Below are positions 10,403 through 23,544 of a stretch of 64,000 nucleotides of DNA, one piece after another. Location: assembly GCF_964340395.1 (NCBI RefSeq), contig NC_135558.1:8092001-8156000 (forward strand), read 5' to 3'. The notes under the pieces were generated by a model that saw nothing but the letters and a program-made list of their open reading frames with translations, was not told the origin of the DNA and did not search any database. Position 1 is the stretch's first letter. Each line of letters starts with the position of its first letter. A program made the translations under genes and the position numbers. The stretch is from Glandiceps talaboti. Taxonomy: Eukaryota; Hemichordata; Enteropneusta; Spengelidae.

Positions 10403-13400
10403 ATGGCATCGGAAGCAGACAGGTAAGTCAATGGGAAACCATTATAATACACACTAATTTGTATGTTTGAGGGTAACGTGTTGCGTTGTAACTTAGCATC
10501 ATATTTACAACGACCTGCAGAAGGAGATCTGTGCCATGTCCAATGTGTAGGTGTTTACGAAGTTAATGTATATTAAATGGGTCAGCTATATAGCTCTGGC
10601 TGTATATGCTACGAGGTTCGACACGCCTACCCTCTCCTCTATGCATGGTAAGTACCGTAGCCTGGGGGTGGGGGGCAAAATTATGATATGTAACAAATGT
10701 GTTACTCTCTGATCTTCGCACTCAGGTGACAGATCTTTTTACCTAACTTGGTATTCTTGATATTCATTTACTCTGCAAACAACAGTCCTGCTTGTTCTTA
10801 TTTGACCTTGATAAAGGTTATCATTTTGTGTATTTATATGTTTGGAATACATACATGACTGTCAGTGTTTGGCTTAAAGGACAGAGTTGCCCTATTTTAA
10901 AAGTTTACATGTATTCTTTTTTATTTTGAATGCAAATTTGTATATGCTGTTTGCAAAAGACTGTACAGTAGTCTAATTGTCTCTCCATTAATTTTAAAAA
11001 CACTATGCAAAAATAATACTGGAAAGTATTCATGTAAATTTGTGAACAGGGTAGGAGTATGGCTTTAAAAAATAATTCAGCACTGTTCAGCCAAAAAAAA
11101 CATTAGTGAAACTGGAGAACTAAAATCATGTCAAAATTTGACAGCCTTTTAACAAAAAAGGGTGCAAAACATGTATATACACAAGTTCCTGTATTAAAAA
11201 CAACTAACATTAATTACCCTGTGTTCAGCATCAATATACACTCAAGTAATGTTAAAGTCTGTGCAAATGAGTAAAATCTGGAGATTCCAAATGTAAACAT
11301 AAAAAGTGCAGAAAACAACTTTAGATCATTAAATGCAACCTACGTTTTGCTATTCTGTAATTTCTTTGAATTGACTTTTGCTTCTTTTGATATATTTCTC
11401 TCAAGAATCTTACTGCTCTTCTGCATGTCAATGCAACACAGATATGAATGCCTAATAGTACATGTATTACTCTAGTTTGAGGAGGGAGGTCACATATGAT
11501 GCAGAATTGGAGAAAATGAAAATGAAATCTCCTAATGATATGTAGCAAAACAGCTATGATAAAAAAGCCCTGCCTTTTTCCCCCATATAATTAAAGACAA
11601 ATATTTGTTTCAAGTAAGTTGACAATTTAAATTTCAAACAATTAATGGACATAACAGTGTTAAAACATGTCAGCATTTTCCCAGAAAGTGAATTATAAAA
11701 GACCAATCTGATGTAGGAGTACAATGAGATTAACTTTTATTGACCCTTTTCATTCTTAGGAATAAGCACTCAACTCAGAACACCACAATAACAAGAAAAC
11801 ACCACACAAGGGAAACAAATGTAAATTAAAGGAAATATAGTTGTATTCCTAGACAAGATGATTCCAGAATTGACCTGCAGATTGGCGATAAAGTGGTGAT
11901 TTTTTTTGTCAAATACTTAAACGAAAATAAAAAAAACTTTGCAGATTGGAGAATTTCCACTGGGTCGATTACATTCGTGAATACAAGGTGATACAAATTA
12001 GGGTTTAGGAATAATGACTTGGAAGTAAAAGATCATGGGGTTGGTTGCAATACTTGACTAAATATGTATGTGAATTCTTAAAAGTATTTGTATTAATACC
12101 AGTGCAGTCAGTTGTGATACATATCCATTGGTATCATTTTTGCATAGTTATAGGCATGTTGCCCTTTCTGAAGTCAAAAGTTTTGTTCAAAGATGTATAG
12201 AAGCTACTGGTGCAAAGCGTGAACATGCTTCCCCACTAGCCAGTGTGTTGATGGCGGCTGACTACAGAGGGCACTATAGCCATGGAATGAATAGACTAGG
12301 TAAGCTTAGAAGTAATAGTAATGGAAATATATACAGTTTTGTATTTTGCTGTCGTCAACAATGCAGTGAAGAGCATTGACTTGAAAATGCCACGCCCACT
12401 ATTTGTCTCTGCAAGTTCAAGTTAGTACTCAAAACAAAATGATGGATATGAGCTATAGTACATGCAACAGACTGGCATGATATATTTATTTTTGATAAAT
12501 ATATGATAAAGTAAGAGAACCATACCCCATGATGTGTGAGTGGCAGTGTTGGTACTCGGGGTATGTATTCTTGTATGTGCTCTCTGCCACACTGTCAGAT
12601 ATGTCGAATCAGGGAATCCATCATTTCGACTTATTATTTTTATTGTTAATTCCAGAAATATATGTAAATGATTTTCAAAAAGGGGCTACAGTGTATGATG
12701 CAGAACCAACCATTGTCAAAGAGACTGCTGCCACTGCTCTTGTTGATGGAAAAAACTTACTTGGACCTGTGATAGGAAAATTCTGTATGGAACTAGCTAT
12801 TAAAAAAGCAAAGGAAGCAGGAATCGGTTGGGTTGTAGCTCACGGTAATTGTTTATACTTGTGCACTTTTAATCATATCCAATTTTTATTCCATGAGTAG
12901 ACATTTAAGCAGTAATACCCATGGTAATAGGCATGGCAAATTTTAATTACATGCTTAGTTTAAAAAAATGTACTGATTAGAATTATTTTAAAGGAATATA
13001 ATTATGCAAATATATCAAGAAATGTCCTTGCAGTGCTTTTACTGCTTTAGTGAATTTGTAGAGGCATCCAAATGAGAAAATGTTTAAGACAAGTTGATTA
13101 ATGACATGCAGAGTGGGAAAATGTTACTGGAATTGGTCAAGTAAACATCATATAATGACATGTAACCATTTACTATCTAATAACTTGCACTATAATCTTT
13201 GTGTAATGAAGTAGATATAAAACATATCATTTAGTATTATAGTTATCAAAGAATTTCACTTAAGAGAGAGTACTAAATATGCATAAACTGTAGATAAACA
13301 TTATATATGGAATCCTCTTGGAAATGGACTCCCTGTGAATGCACCAATGTGTCTGTCTACAACCATTTATCAGCCATACACAAATAAACTTAGTAGCAGA

Positions 13401-14417
13401 TGATGTGCAAAGTGTAAATTACAGTAAGTGGGTCATTTTTAATTTCACTAAGTCTGTTCATTCTTAACACAACTTTCTTTTTTATGAAATGAACTTCTGT
13501 CTGTAGGAAGTAATCATTATGGTATTGCTGGATGGTACTCATTGATGGCAGTTGAGCAGGGTCTCCTTGGTATGTCATTTACCAACTCCTCACCAATGGT
13601 TGTACCTACTAGAGCCAAAAAGGTAGAAAAGCAAGATTGTCACATTCATGTATGTATGTATGTATGTATGTATGTATGTATGTATGTATGTATGTATGTA
13701 TGTATGTATGTATGCATGCATTAGTCATTAGCTCTATACGATGTCCTTCTATAATGTTGAAAACCTTTTTCTCTTTTATTCTTCTAAATTGTCAGTCTAG
13801 ATTTATTTTTATCTATTTATAAAATTATGATTGACATTGACATTGATGCTTATTTTCAAATCCATTAACCTCTCCTCTGTAAGGTTTTGGAATTATTAAA
13901 CTATATAAACATTAATTAATTGTCAACATTTTTGTTTTGTCTGAATACAGGGTATTCTTGGAACAAATCCTATCTCCTGTGCTGCACCTGCTAAGAATGG
14001 TGACAGTTTTGTATTAGATATGGCTACCTCATCTGTAGCATGTGGAAGGGTATGTAAGGGTTTGTATGTTTGAGATGAGAAGTAAAGATCACAACTATGT
14101 GTAATTATAACACAATGATCATATCTAGATCCCATATTGATATGAGATAGAACGATAGTATACATCGTCATCCATTCAAATGTCGAAAATAGCGCTATAG
14201 GTGTTACATATCCCAACTGCTGACATCTCCACCAAATTTCATACCAAGCTGTCAAGTAGTTTGTGCCAAAGATGACATTTGTTTGAGCCAAATCACACAC
14301 CATAGGGCAATCATTTTATTTGAACAAATTCCTGACTATAGACACCCAAAGTAATATCCCCTCTTAATATCAAGGCAATCAGTCCAGTGGTTTTTTACTT
14401 AAAGTCATTCACATTCA

Positions 14418-14499
<82 letters not shown>

Positions 14500-16287
14500 G
14501 ACTGACTGACTGACAATCAATGTCAAAATTGTATTTCACAACATGCTGTGGGAGCACATCAAAATTAAATCAATATTTTGTTTGATTGATGTACTGCCTA
14601 GATTGAACTTAATGATCGTAAAGAAATACCTATTCCAAATGGCTGGGGAGTGGACTCCAAAGGAAAGGTAATAGAGAGATTGTGTCACTTCTTTCTGTGT
14701 TCTTCAAGAATTCAATTTGTTTAGCTATAGAATGGATAAAAATAGCATTCTACTTTTGATTTTGTCACAACCATGGCATAGTAATTATGTACCCTAAACA
14801 CAAGCACACTTTTCCACCTAAAATTTATGAAAATATGGTTCCATTAAAGATTGATACCATATTGCTTATTGTTACCTGCCAAGCATGGTATTTGTAGAAG
14901 TAGGTGGTGGTTGTCAGTGTGTAATGGCCCCAATGGCAATTCAATTCTTATCCATGTGTCTGCAACATATAGTTAATCCTTAATCTCTGGTCCCCTTTAA
15001 TAGATTTTTTGGAACCTGAGTAGCACCAAATACATCTAAAGTTATTCTGAGTAAATAGAAATGTCTTCTTTTCATTTCCCTTGAATTCACCATACTACAT
15101 AGATCTACATTCAGTCTTTATTTCCAATTCATTGTTCCATGGTAGATAAGGGCAAATGAGGATTCAAACTCTCCATATAAGACATGGCAAAGAAAGAAGC
15201 AGCTATGAAATCAGTATAAAAGTAATTCATGTGTGTCTTTACAATTGAATCAGTTTAAAACAGAAGTAGAACTATTTGAATTAGCCAGTGGTGTTATTGA
15301 TATTTGTAACTAAACATGGCAAGGGTTGATTTTCAAAGTGTACAGTTAAGTACTAAACAATTCTGGCCAACAGTCCTTGAGGCCAAAATCAAATAGTGTT
15401 CCTTGTGGCTACTCAATACATCATGCTGTCTTTCTGATAACCAGCATATAACCATCTTACACCACAGGAAACCAATGATCCTAAAGCTGTACTTGATGGT
15501 GGTGGACTACTACCAGTTGGTGGTTCTGAAGAATCATCTGGTTACAAAGTAAGCATTAACAGCCAAGTTAACTCTATAGTCATGTGGAACTTTATCAATT
15601 TGTGTCAAGCCACAATTCAGAGAGATGAACTCATTGATTTGATTGAATAATGTACCAGCTGCAAAATGGGTATAAGTTGTTACTAGACCAACTGCTGTGA
15701 CAACAAAAATGTCAATTTTGATACTTTGTAGCCGGTTACTATGACTACACTACTGATGGTTTTAGAAAGTTTGTGAACACATATAGTTTTTATGTATAAA
15801 CAAATGACAACAATGTCAACATATCTGTGTGCTTACTCTCAGATTAGGATTGTTTGATCCCAGTGTACCATTTTGTATCTTAAAAAGGGGTATGGTCTTG
15901 CTTTGATGGTTGAGGTGCTTTGTGGTATAATGGCAAATGGTGACTTTGGTCCTAATATCAGGAAATGGAAGGACACCAAGGGGATCGCAAACTTGGTAAG
16001 ACATTTGTATCACAGATGAGAATAATGTACAAATGCAGTGAATCTGTGATGAGTATTGTGATACTGTTAAAATTTGTTAACGAAACTTTTCATCAATCCT
16101 TAGATTATACTAAAATATAAATGAGTTTTCCGTCAAGTGATTTCAATCAGGTACTTGTGGACCTGAAATCCACAAAAATAAAAAAATGGAAAAATTATCT
16201 TGTCATTGGTACTTTTATTGGTCAACAGCAACAACATTATATTTCATATGAACATTTCTGTAGCAATAGATGCATATTACAAGAAAT

Positions 16288-16361
<74 letters not shown>

Positions 16362-18056
16362 GATGATGATGATGATTACAATGATACTGCTGCTGCTTAT
16401 GATGGTGGAGGTGACGACGACGACGACAACAATGATGAGGACGATGAGGTGGAGGATTATTTCCATGATGTCACTTTTAGGAACTCGAGGGGTTGCTTTA
16501 GCTACATCATTTCAGTGACTTCATCATATACTGACATTAGTCTAGATGTGATTTTAACCCTCACTTTTCATCATGTGGGCACCTTCTTCTCACACTTTTT
16601 TTGAAAACGACTGCAATGTTGGTAACTGGAATATGACGTAATGTCATGAAAGCTGTGTATAATTATAAGTTAATATAATAGATAATTTGTATTTATATTT
16701 TGTAGGGTCAGTGTTTTGTGGCCATCGATCCTGATGCATTTGCTCCAGGTTTCCCTGACAGAATGCAGTCACTGATAGACATTTGTCGTAGTCAACCACC
16801 AGTAGGTTTCATCTACCAATTAGTAAATGGATCATTTCTATCAGTCTCAATGAAACTATATACCGTGCAATTACTCATTTGAGCCAATTTCAAGTAAAGT
16901 GAACATTGCTCTTGATGGCAATATTTAGGAAAAGAATTGTTGAAGTGATAAACACAAACAAATATGTCTTATCAAAATAAGTTCAGAGTCTTTGTAAATA
17001 TGATACAGAACAATCTTTAATAATTAGGTAACAAAATTAATAGTCCGAAATTTGGTCAAAATCAAATTTTGCTTATGACATAGAAATAACTTATGAGAGA
17101 TCAATTTCTGAAAATAGTACAAATGTACATCATATAGCAATAGTAATGATACAATTATTCAGATAACATTTTGTATATACTATGTAGGCTGAGGGTGAAA
17201 CAGAAGTTCTAGTTCCTGGTGATCCAGAGAGGCAACATATGAAGAAAGTAGATGAAGAGGGTGGTGTACGATATCACATCAATCTTATAAATGCTATGGT
17301 TTGTCACCTTGTTGATAACATATTTTTTCTATTGGTTATACAAGCTGTGGAAAATACCAGTGCATTTGCTCGAATGAACTGAGTTAAGAAAGACTTCACC
17401 ACGCAAAGACAACATTTAGACATGATACTACTGATACAAAAATGAGAGCAGGTTCCTTTGATGCAGGTTTATGCAATGCCTTTTTCTAGTTTGTTTATAG
17501 CTGTGGAAGTTAAAAATGGAAAAGTAAGTCATACACAATATTATAATGTGTAGTGGTCTATCAGTAAACAGAATCCAAGTTCCTGTGATGTTTATGCTTT
17601 GATAAGTAATCCTGACACTAATTACATTGCACGTCTTTGCATGAACCTTGTCTCATTACTTCTTACCACAAACAAACAAACAAACAAACAAACAAACAAA
17701 CAAACAAACAAACAAACACAACTGTGTATTCTTGCAGGTTGCATCCTAAAAATCAAGCAAAACTCTAGTCTCTAGAAACATTTTGAGCTCTGAACAGGAT
17801 AAAACTGAAACATTGTTTTTGGTAAGGTGTTGGGGAACCCCTGTTAACAGAGAAGGGATATCTAGTAAAATTTGCAAAGCTTTCTATACCATGTACCTTA
17901 CTTTTGATGGAGAACCCTGGTAAAATGATATATGGGTAGGCTGTAGAAAGTTGCAGTCTATGTAGGAACATGTAGTTTAGAAGTATGTCTTTTTATTTAA
18001 TCTTACAGGAGAAATTAGCAGCTGACTTGAAAGTCAAACCAATGGAAACAAAGTGA
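10403..18056 (+). CDS. Malate/L-lactate dehydrogenase family (LDH2/YjmC-like) oxidoreductase, 11 exons, 359 aa
   Basis: Predicted NAD(P)-dependent 2-hydroxyacid (2-oxoacid) oxidoreductase of the LDH2/MDG2 family, probably soluble; the substrate cannot be read from sequence (relatives use malate, ureidoglycolate, sulfolactate or 2,3-diketogulonate). Exons: 10403-10422, 12154-12299, 12656-12844, 13507-13622, 13951-14049, 14602-14667, 15468-15548, 15888-15995, 16706-16801, 17188-17298, 18009-18056. All phases close. Family landmarks are [11 protein letters not shown] with the catalytic-region His (residues 45-55), [12 protein letters not shown] (119-), GTNPI (161-165), LDMATS (179-184) and [16 protein letters not shown] spanning exons 7 and 8. 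Length is normal for the family. The exon 10 donor (GTTTGT) is weak. There is no signal peptide. The same first exon occurs inverted at 530-549. No mammalian counterpart is known to me. Exon boundaries are high confidence, specificity low. Confidence 0.93.
13649..13713 (+). repeat. (GTAT)n microsatellite with shared 3' flank
   Basis: In intron 4 of the dehydrogenase. The 50 bases after it (CATTAGTCATTAGCTCTATA and following) match the flank of the GTAT/GT array at 54,690-55,112, so the array appears to be part of a dispersed element. Confidence 0.85.
14417..14513 (+). repeat. (CA)n-(CGCA)n-(CTGA)n compound microsatellite
   Basis: In intron 5 of the dehydrogenase; three adjoining simple repeats. 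Confidence 0.95.
16290..16375 (+). repeat. (GAT)n-(GGT)n microsatellite
   Basis: In intron 8 of the dehydrogenase. The Asp/Gly, Met/Val and Ile/Thr ORFs that cross it are artefacts of triplet repetition. Confidence 0.95.
17668..17716 (+). repeat. (ACAA)n microsatellite
   Basis: In intron 10 of the dehydrogenase; perfect tetranucleotide array. Confidence 0.95.
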
Positions 18057-18309
18057 ACCATCTCGGCTCCTATAACCAGTTGTGTGATGGTGGCAAAGTG
18101 GCAGGAGTGATGATGAATTTAGAGGACATTGAACTCTGGAGACCACAAATTACAGAGTATATAGGGAGTGTTCACCAGCACACTGTATGTAACATATACA
18201 TATTACAATCAAAGCTAATCATCTGAGAAGTTAATGTGGTTATACTTGATAATTAGCAACATATTTACTGCTGAACATGAGTGAAGATTGCACAATGTCG
18301 CACAAGCTC

Positions 18310-18315
18310 AATAAA
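18310..18315 (+). terminator. Candidate poly(A) signal of the dehydrogenase
   Basis: First AATAAA after the stop codon, giving a 3' UTR of about 270 bases. A second AATAAA at 19,220 is an alternative. Confidence 0.4.
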
Positions 18316-18689
18316 CGAACATCGTTCGTTTAGGACAAAAACCCACCTCCCCCCTAAATTGTAGCGGTCACACCACTACGATCGATGCAATGTAAAAACG
18401 TGATGGTAAACATGAAGTTAAAACCTTATGAACCTGTTTACTGAGATAATGGTAAACACATCAAAATACAGCCGGAAATCCAGCACTGTATCTCACATTT
18501 GAAATATCACCTTATCAACATTTCAGTAGTAAATACAGAAGCTTTTATCATTAAAGGCATGAAAGTTTTTCGAAACTTGTTCGAAGGGCGAAAAGGAATT
18601 TCAGCAATTGCATTGACATCACCCCCCCCTCCCTGCCTATTAAAAGGAACGAAGTTTGCTTATTGCGCATGTGTGATCGTCCCTGACAT

Positions 18690-18865
18690 AAACTCTTCTC
18701 CACTACAACCGTGAGGCATTCAGCATTAAATCTAAACTCTTCTCCACTACAACCCTAAGGCATTCAGCATTAAATCTAAACTCTTGTCCACTACAGCCCT
18801 GAGGCATTCAGTAGTAAATCTAAACTCTTCTCCACTAAAACCCAGAGGCATTCAGCAGTAAATCT
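18690..18865 (+). repeat. Four tandem copies of a 44-base unit
   Basis: The unit begins AAACTCTTCTCCACTACAAC and contains GAGGCATTCAG. Copies start near 18,690, 18,734, 18,778 and 18,822 with a few substitutions each. Confidence 0.9.
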
Positions 18866-19270
18866 AATCTCAGTAAATGTGTTGTTATATAGAAAGTAAC
18901 ACAATAGCATGAACTTGGTAAATGATGATTATAGATGTATATGTTACACCTAGACTTTGGTGAATGCTTATTTTTTGCATTTGTTGATGGAATATAACCA
19001 ACCACTTCCTGTTTTATTATAGATTCTGATAATATCGTGTAGTTTGCTAGCACCCCTTGTCTTGTACATGCAAAACACCTTGTCATTGCATTTAAAGTTT
19101 GTTCACATTCGTGTGTTACATTGCCATTTTCAATTTTTAAAAATGTAGACATTACTCGACTAAATGATGATCTTTATACAGGAAGCTTATTCTATGTAAA
19201 TTTTATGGAATACAATGACAATAAAATGTTGAATTGAGCATTCCTTTAATTGTTATCTGGTATCTATGCC

Positions 19271-19532
<262 letters not shown>

Positions 19533-20310
19533 TTTTCCCCATACATATAGCCTACCGTACCGTACGCTTAACATTAAGACAATAGAAATGCTTAAAGGTC
19601 GTCGTTATACTGAAGTGACCAATCAAAAGTGTAGTTACTATTCGTGGGGGCACTTTGAGGTCAAACATCAAATTTAAATTTTAATGCGTGTAGACCCCCG
19701 CGAAGTTTAATAGGCTCCTATTGTTCTCCGCGACCTGCGTTCCGACTGTAAAGCAACTAATTCGTGCGATTCCAAAAATACTAAGTTATATTGCAAATGA
19801 TGTATCATTGGTAACAATTCATTTTCTGCTTCCTACAAGAAATGAATTCGAAAGGGTAGTAAAATCACACACATACGAATCTGTACTTGAAACATGCAAA
19901 CTGCATGCTTAGGAAATGACACTAACATTTATATATAACAACCAAACTAGACATTTTTTTAGCTCTTTGTAAAATTGACATTATTGTCTCTGAAACTTTA
20001 TGGAAATTTTCATGATTTGAGTCACTACTGTTCATGAAAAAAATTTATAGAACAGCGAAAAATAAAAATAGGATTGTTTTGAAAACTAACAACCTGTTTA
20101 TTTGTAATTTACATAAACTGTATGGAAGGTGTCAAAAATGATTGACAGGTAGTTGTCACTGTGTCAGGATTCTCCCTGAATGCAGACTATTCAACTACCA
20201 AAATCCCATTGAAATGTGCTGGTTTACCAATTTATTACACAAACAATAGAACTATAGTTATGTATTTATATACTTGAATCTTACCCCTCCTCTTCAACCA
20301 CTGAAATTAT

Positions 20311-20501
20311 GTTCCAAACACAAACTTGAAAATTGTACCTGAAATTTCCAGATACAATTTTCAGCTAACATCACTGAACAGAGAAGGAAGCTCATGTGTC
20401 CATAAGGTCACGTGCACTGAATAGTTGGTCAATCTGTTGACAAAGACTTGAAGTGTGCAGTTGAAAATTTCATGTACAATTTTCAAGTTTATGTTCAGAA
20501 C
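20311..20501. mobile_element. Small inverted-repeat element
   Basis: The left arm (20,311-20,348, containing AAACTTGAAAATTGTACCTG) is matched by an inverted right arm (20,463-20,501) with a few mismatches. Non-coding interior of about 115 bases; MITE-like. Confidence 0.55.
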
Positions 20502-21313
20502 AAATGTATAATTTGATACTATGGTTTACAAACACAGATGAATATCCGGTTCAATACTATTATTTGAATTCAGTGTCCTTCCCTTCTGATTATCATTTTT
20601 TTTTGTTTTGATCCATATCTTACATAATAACAGTACTGTGAGGTGATGATACCCCCAATTTGAGTGAGGGCGCTGTATTATCAATTTCCTGTTTGCAGTC
20701 TGCAATGGCCTATTTTTCCCTCAACAGTTTCAGTGTATATGACTCTCAATAACATGAAACTGAACATTCAAATGCATTGGCAGAAACAAAAACACAATGT
20801 AAACATGTGAAATTTTATATTTCATATTTTATTTGAAGTTTTTTTTTTAATTCTTTGAGTTCATTGCACTATTTTTCACTTAAAAATAAATCAGACATGA
20901 ACAACAAACACAGAAGTAAATACATCTAAGTGACTTAACTATATACTAAAGTGACCAATCAAAAGTGTAGTTACTAGCAAAATTTCATAAATGAAAATAT
21001 TTCCCTTCTTTGTGAGTGAACTTAGATTTCTCAATAATAAAGTATTCACAAGCCATAATTCATAACATAAAGCTAAATTGCACTGGTGATAAGATTTATG
21101 GTTTACTAGTTATCATACAAACCTAGCATTGGTTGCCAGTATCAGGATTGCTGTTGTGGTGGCAAACTGACGAATCAAGCCGTTTCAACCTACACTGGCT
21201 GCAACTGATTTTTTCTTTCAACCGGACAAACAACACTACAGTCACTAAAACTTGTTTATTTACCAACGAGACATTTTACAGTATATAGTAGTATAGTAAC
21301 AGGTTTAAATTAT

Positions 21314-21339
21314 GGGGGGGGGGGGGGGGGGGGGGGGGG
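21314..21339 (+). repeat. 26-base poly-G run
   Basis: Uninterrupted guanines. Shorter runs occur at about 24,298, 29,784 and 41,617. Length may be uncertain in an assembly; such runs can form G-quadruplexes. Confidence 0.85.
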
Positions 21340-23279
21340 TGCACAGATTTTAGAGTGTGGACCTAAAAATCACTTTGTTTGAGATTATCATTGTACCATA
21401 TTATGTACACAGCTACAGAGATACCTTTACCCACGGGTGGTTAAATACTATTATGAGGGAGTCATTTTATCTCACAAAAGTTTCAAACAATGTTCAAGTT
21501 GCAGCTAGAGCAGTAGAGCAGCTTTTATTAAATATACTAATTTGAGTATTTGGTGACACAATGATTTATACCAGACAGTAAATCCTTAAATTTATTAAAA
21601 ATCTTTCTGACTTATCTTGATGACACGTGCTGAAACGTTCGAGTCTAAAAACATGTCTATCATATACACAGTATTTCTTTCAATGCAGTTCAATGGAGAA
21701 CACACACAACTAACGCAGGCTTTAATTTTCAATACCACACCCTGACACACTTTCACCCAAATATGGCAAGTGACGTGCTTATATCAATATCCGTTCGCTC
21801 AGTGATATAGCTTTGTTAATTTCTTCACTATTTTATGTTTTTGCAAATAAAGTAATATTTGACTGACGTATTTTATGTGATCATGTGATTCAAATGAGGT
21901 ATATTATTAAATATTTACAGCCTGGACATGAGTTTTGTGCTCCTCGGTAGTATGGCTTACAGGTCCTCCTAAAGTCAAGCCCTTCTACCGTACAACCTCG
22001 GTCCACAAAACCCATATCCGGACGGTAAAGTTTAATAGTGTGTCTTAGTCACATATGTTCAAATAGAATGAATGGAGTGTATCTGTTGCATTGCTTCTTA
22101 TCTGAAGACCTCAATCAATCCTATATGATTAGATCAAACAAGATCAATCTTGAAAAACTGTCTGTAATAAAAAAAAATTATATTTACTCTGAAAATGGAC
22201 GACAAATCATTATTTAGTACACTAGGCCACAAGGCTATATTTCCAGACATGCAAGTCCATGTACACAGTTTATGAATTGTGTTGTACACGTGTGTATACA
22301 TGAGCTATTTAACAGGTGCTGGAGATAATAAATATGCTGCAATCTAGTAATTTATACAAACTCAAATTATTTTAAAAACATACGATGTAAAGTCTCATGA
22401 TAACAAAATCTTTGCATTTTCACAGAACACAATCTTTATAGAAATATTTTCAGTGTCAAGATCACACAATTTTTCCTGCACCAGAGCGAGCATGTAAAAA
22501 CTGTGTAATTTTGGGAAGAACATACATATGTACGGTTGTATATATGGTATTGAGTTTAACCTGCAAATATCACAAATTAAAAACTCGGTAGCTATGTCAT
22601 CAAACAGAAGTTGGGAGTTGTATATTTTTTGAGCAAAACATATATTCACACAAGACACTTTCACCAGATAAATATTAGCCTGAATCAAAACCATTCCCTT
22701 GACTTTAATAATTAAAACAAAAATATTCACAAAGTCCTGACAGGCTAAATCTACTGCATTTTGTTGTCCGAGACCATGACAACTGTTGAAAGCTATATAC
22801 AAGTCAAAGTTTGTGATGGCCAATGCTACCAGCATGCATCTACAACAGTCAAACACATAAAGTACCCTATTTCTTTGTTTTTGACATTTCTGCCAATTAT
22901 ATTTACTACTATGATGAGTTCAATACAAGTATGAAAACAGCCTACACATTTTCTATTTTTAGGACACAGCGTCTCGTTTCATGGTTTACAAGACATTGTG
23001 ATTCTGGGGGGTTCAAGCACAGTTTTGTATTTTTTTCAAAATAATGATCATTGAAAGTGGTATGGAATGGAACACAAGATGGGACTCGAAATACAACAAT
23101 ACATGTATGGTTAAATGAGTTATGAATGTTATTATATTATACGGAATCCTGGCAGCACCAATTTCATGGCAGATATAACAATGTTTGTACAGAAAAGTAC
23201 GAAAACATTCATTTTTTTCATTGTAGTGTGATTCAAATCCATCATCCTTGACCAAAAAATCCATTCATTACATTGAATT

Positions 23280-23285
23280 TTTATT
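23280..23285 (-). terminator. DAXX: Candidate DAXX poly(A) signal
   Basis: First AATAAA on the minus strand after the DAXX stop codon (TTTATT on plus), giving a 3' UTR of about 260 bases. Weaker evidence than the coding exons. Confidence 0.4.
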
Positions 23286-23544
23286 TAACATTTCAAAAAA
23301 TGGAAACTCACAAATGTAAATTTTGGACGCATGGACTTTTGAGGTTTGGGAATTTCTAATCTGATAGTTTTTTTTGGAAGGCTTGTCTCTGCAGTACTCA
23401 TCAAGTTATACAGGAGAATTACAGGTATACACTAAAAAAACACAATATCTTTTGAAACAAAAATACCGACTACTTCTTTGGTAAAGCCTCTTTTGGTGCA
23501 AATTAGTTTGATGATCTTTATAGCGATTGTGACACAGACAACAA

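Noticed and set aside
16200-16604. Asp/Gly-rich 134-codon ORF
   Set aside because: Lies in intron 8 of the dehydrogenase over a GAT/GGT microsatellite; no acceptor or donor use is needed for a continuous phase.
18835-19152. 105-codon minus ORF
   Set aside because: Overlaps the 44-base tandem repeat and the dehydrogenase 3' region; no recognisable domain.
22395-22856. 153-codon minus ORF downstream of DAXX
   Set aside because: No family resemblance, biased composition, no splice context; within probable DAXX 3' flank.
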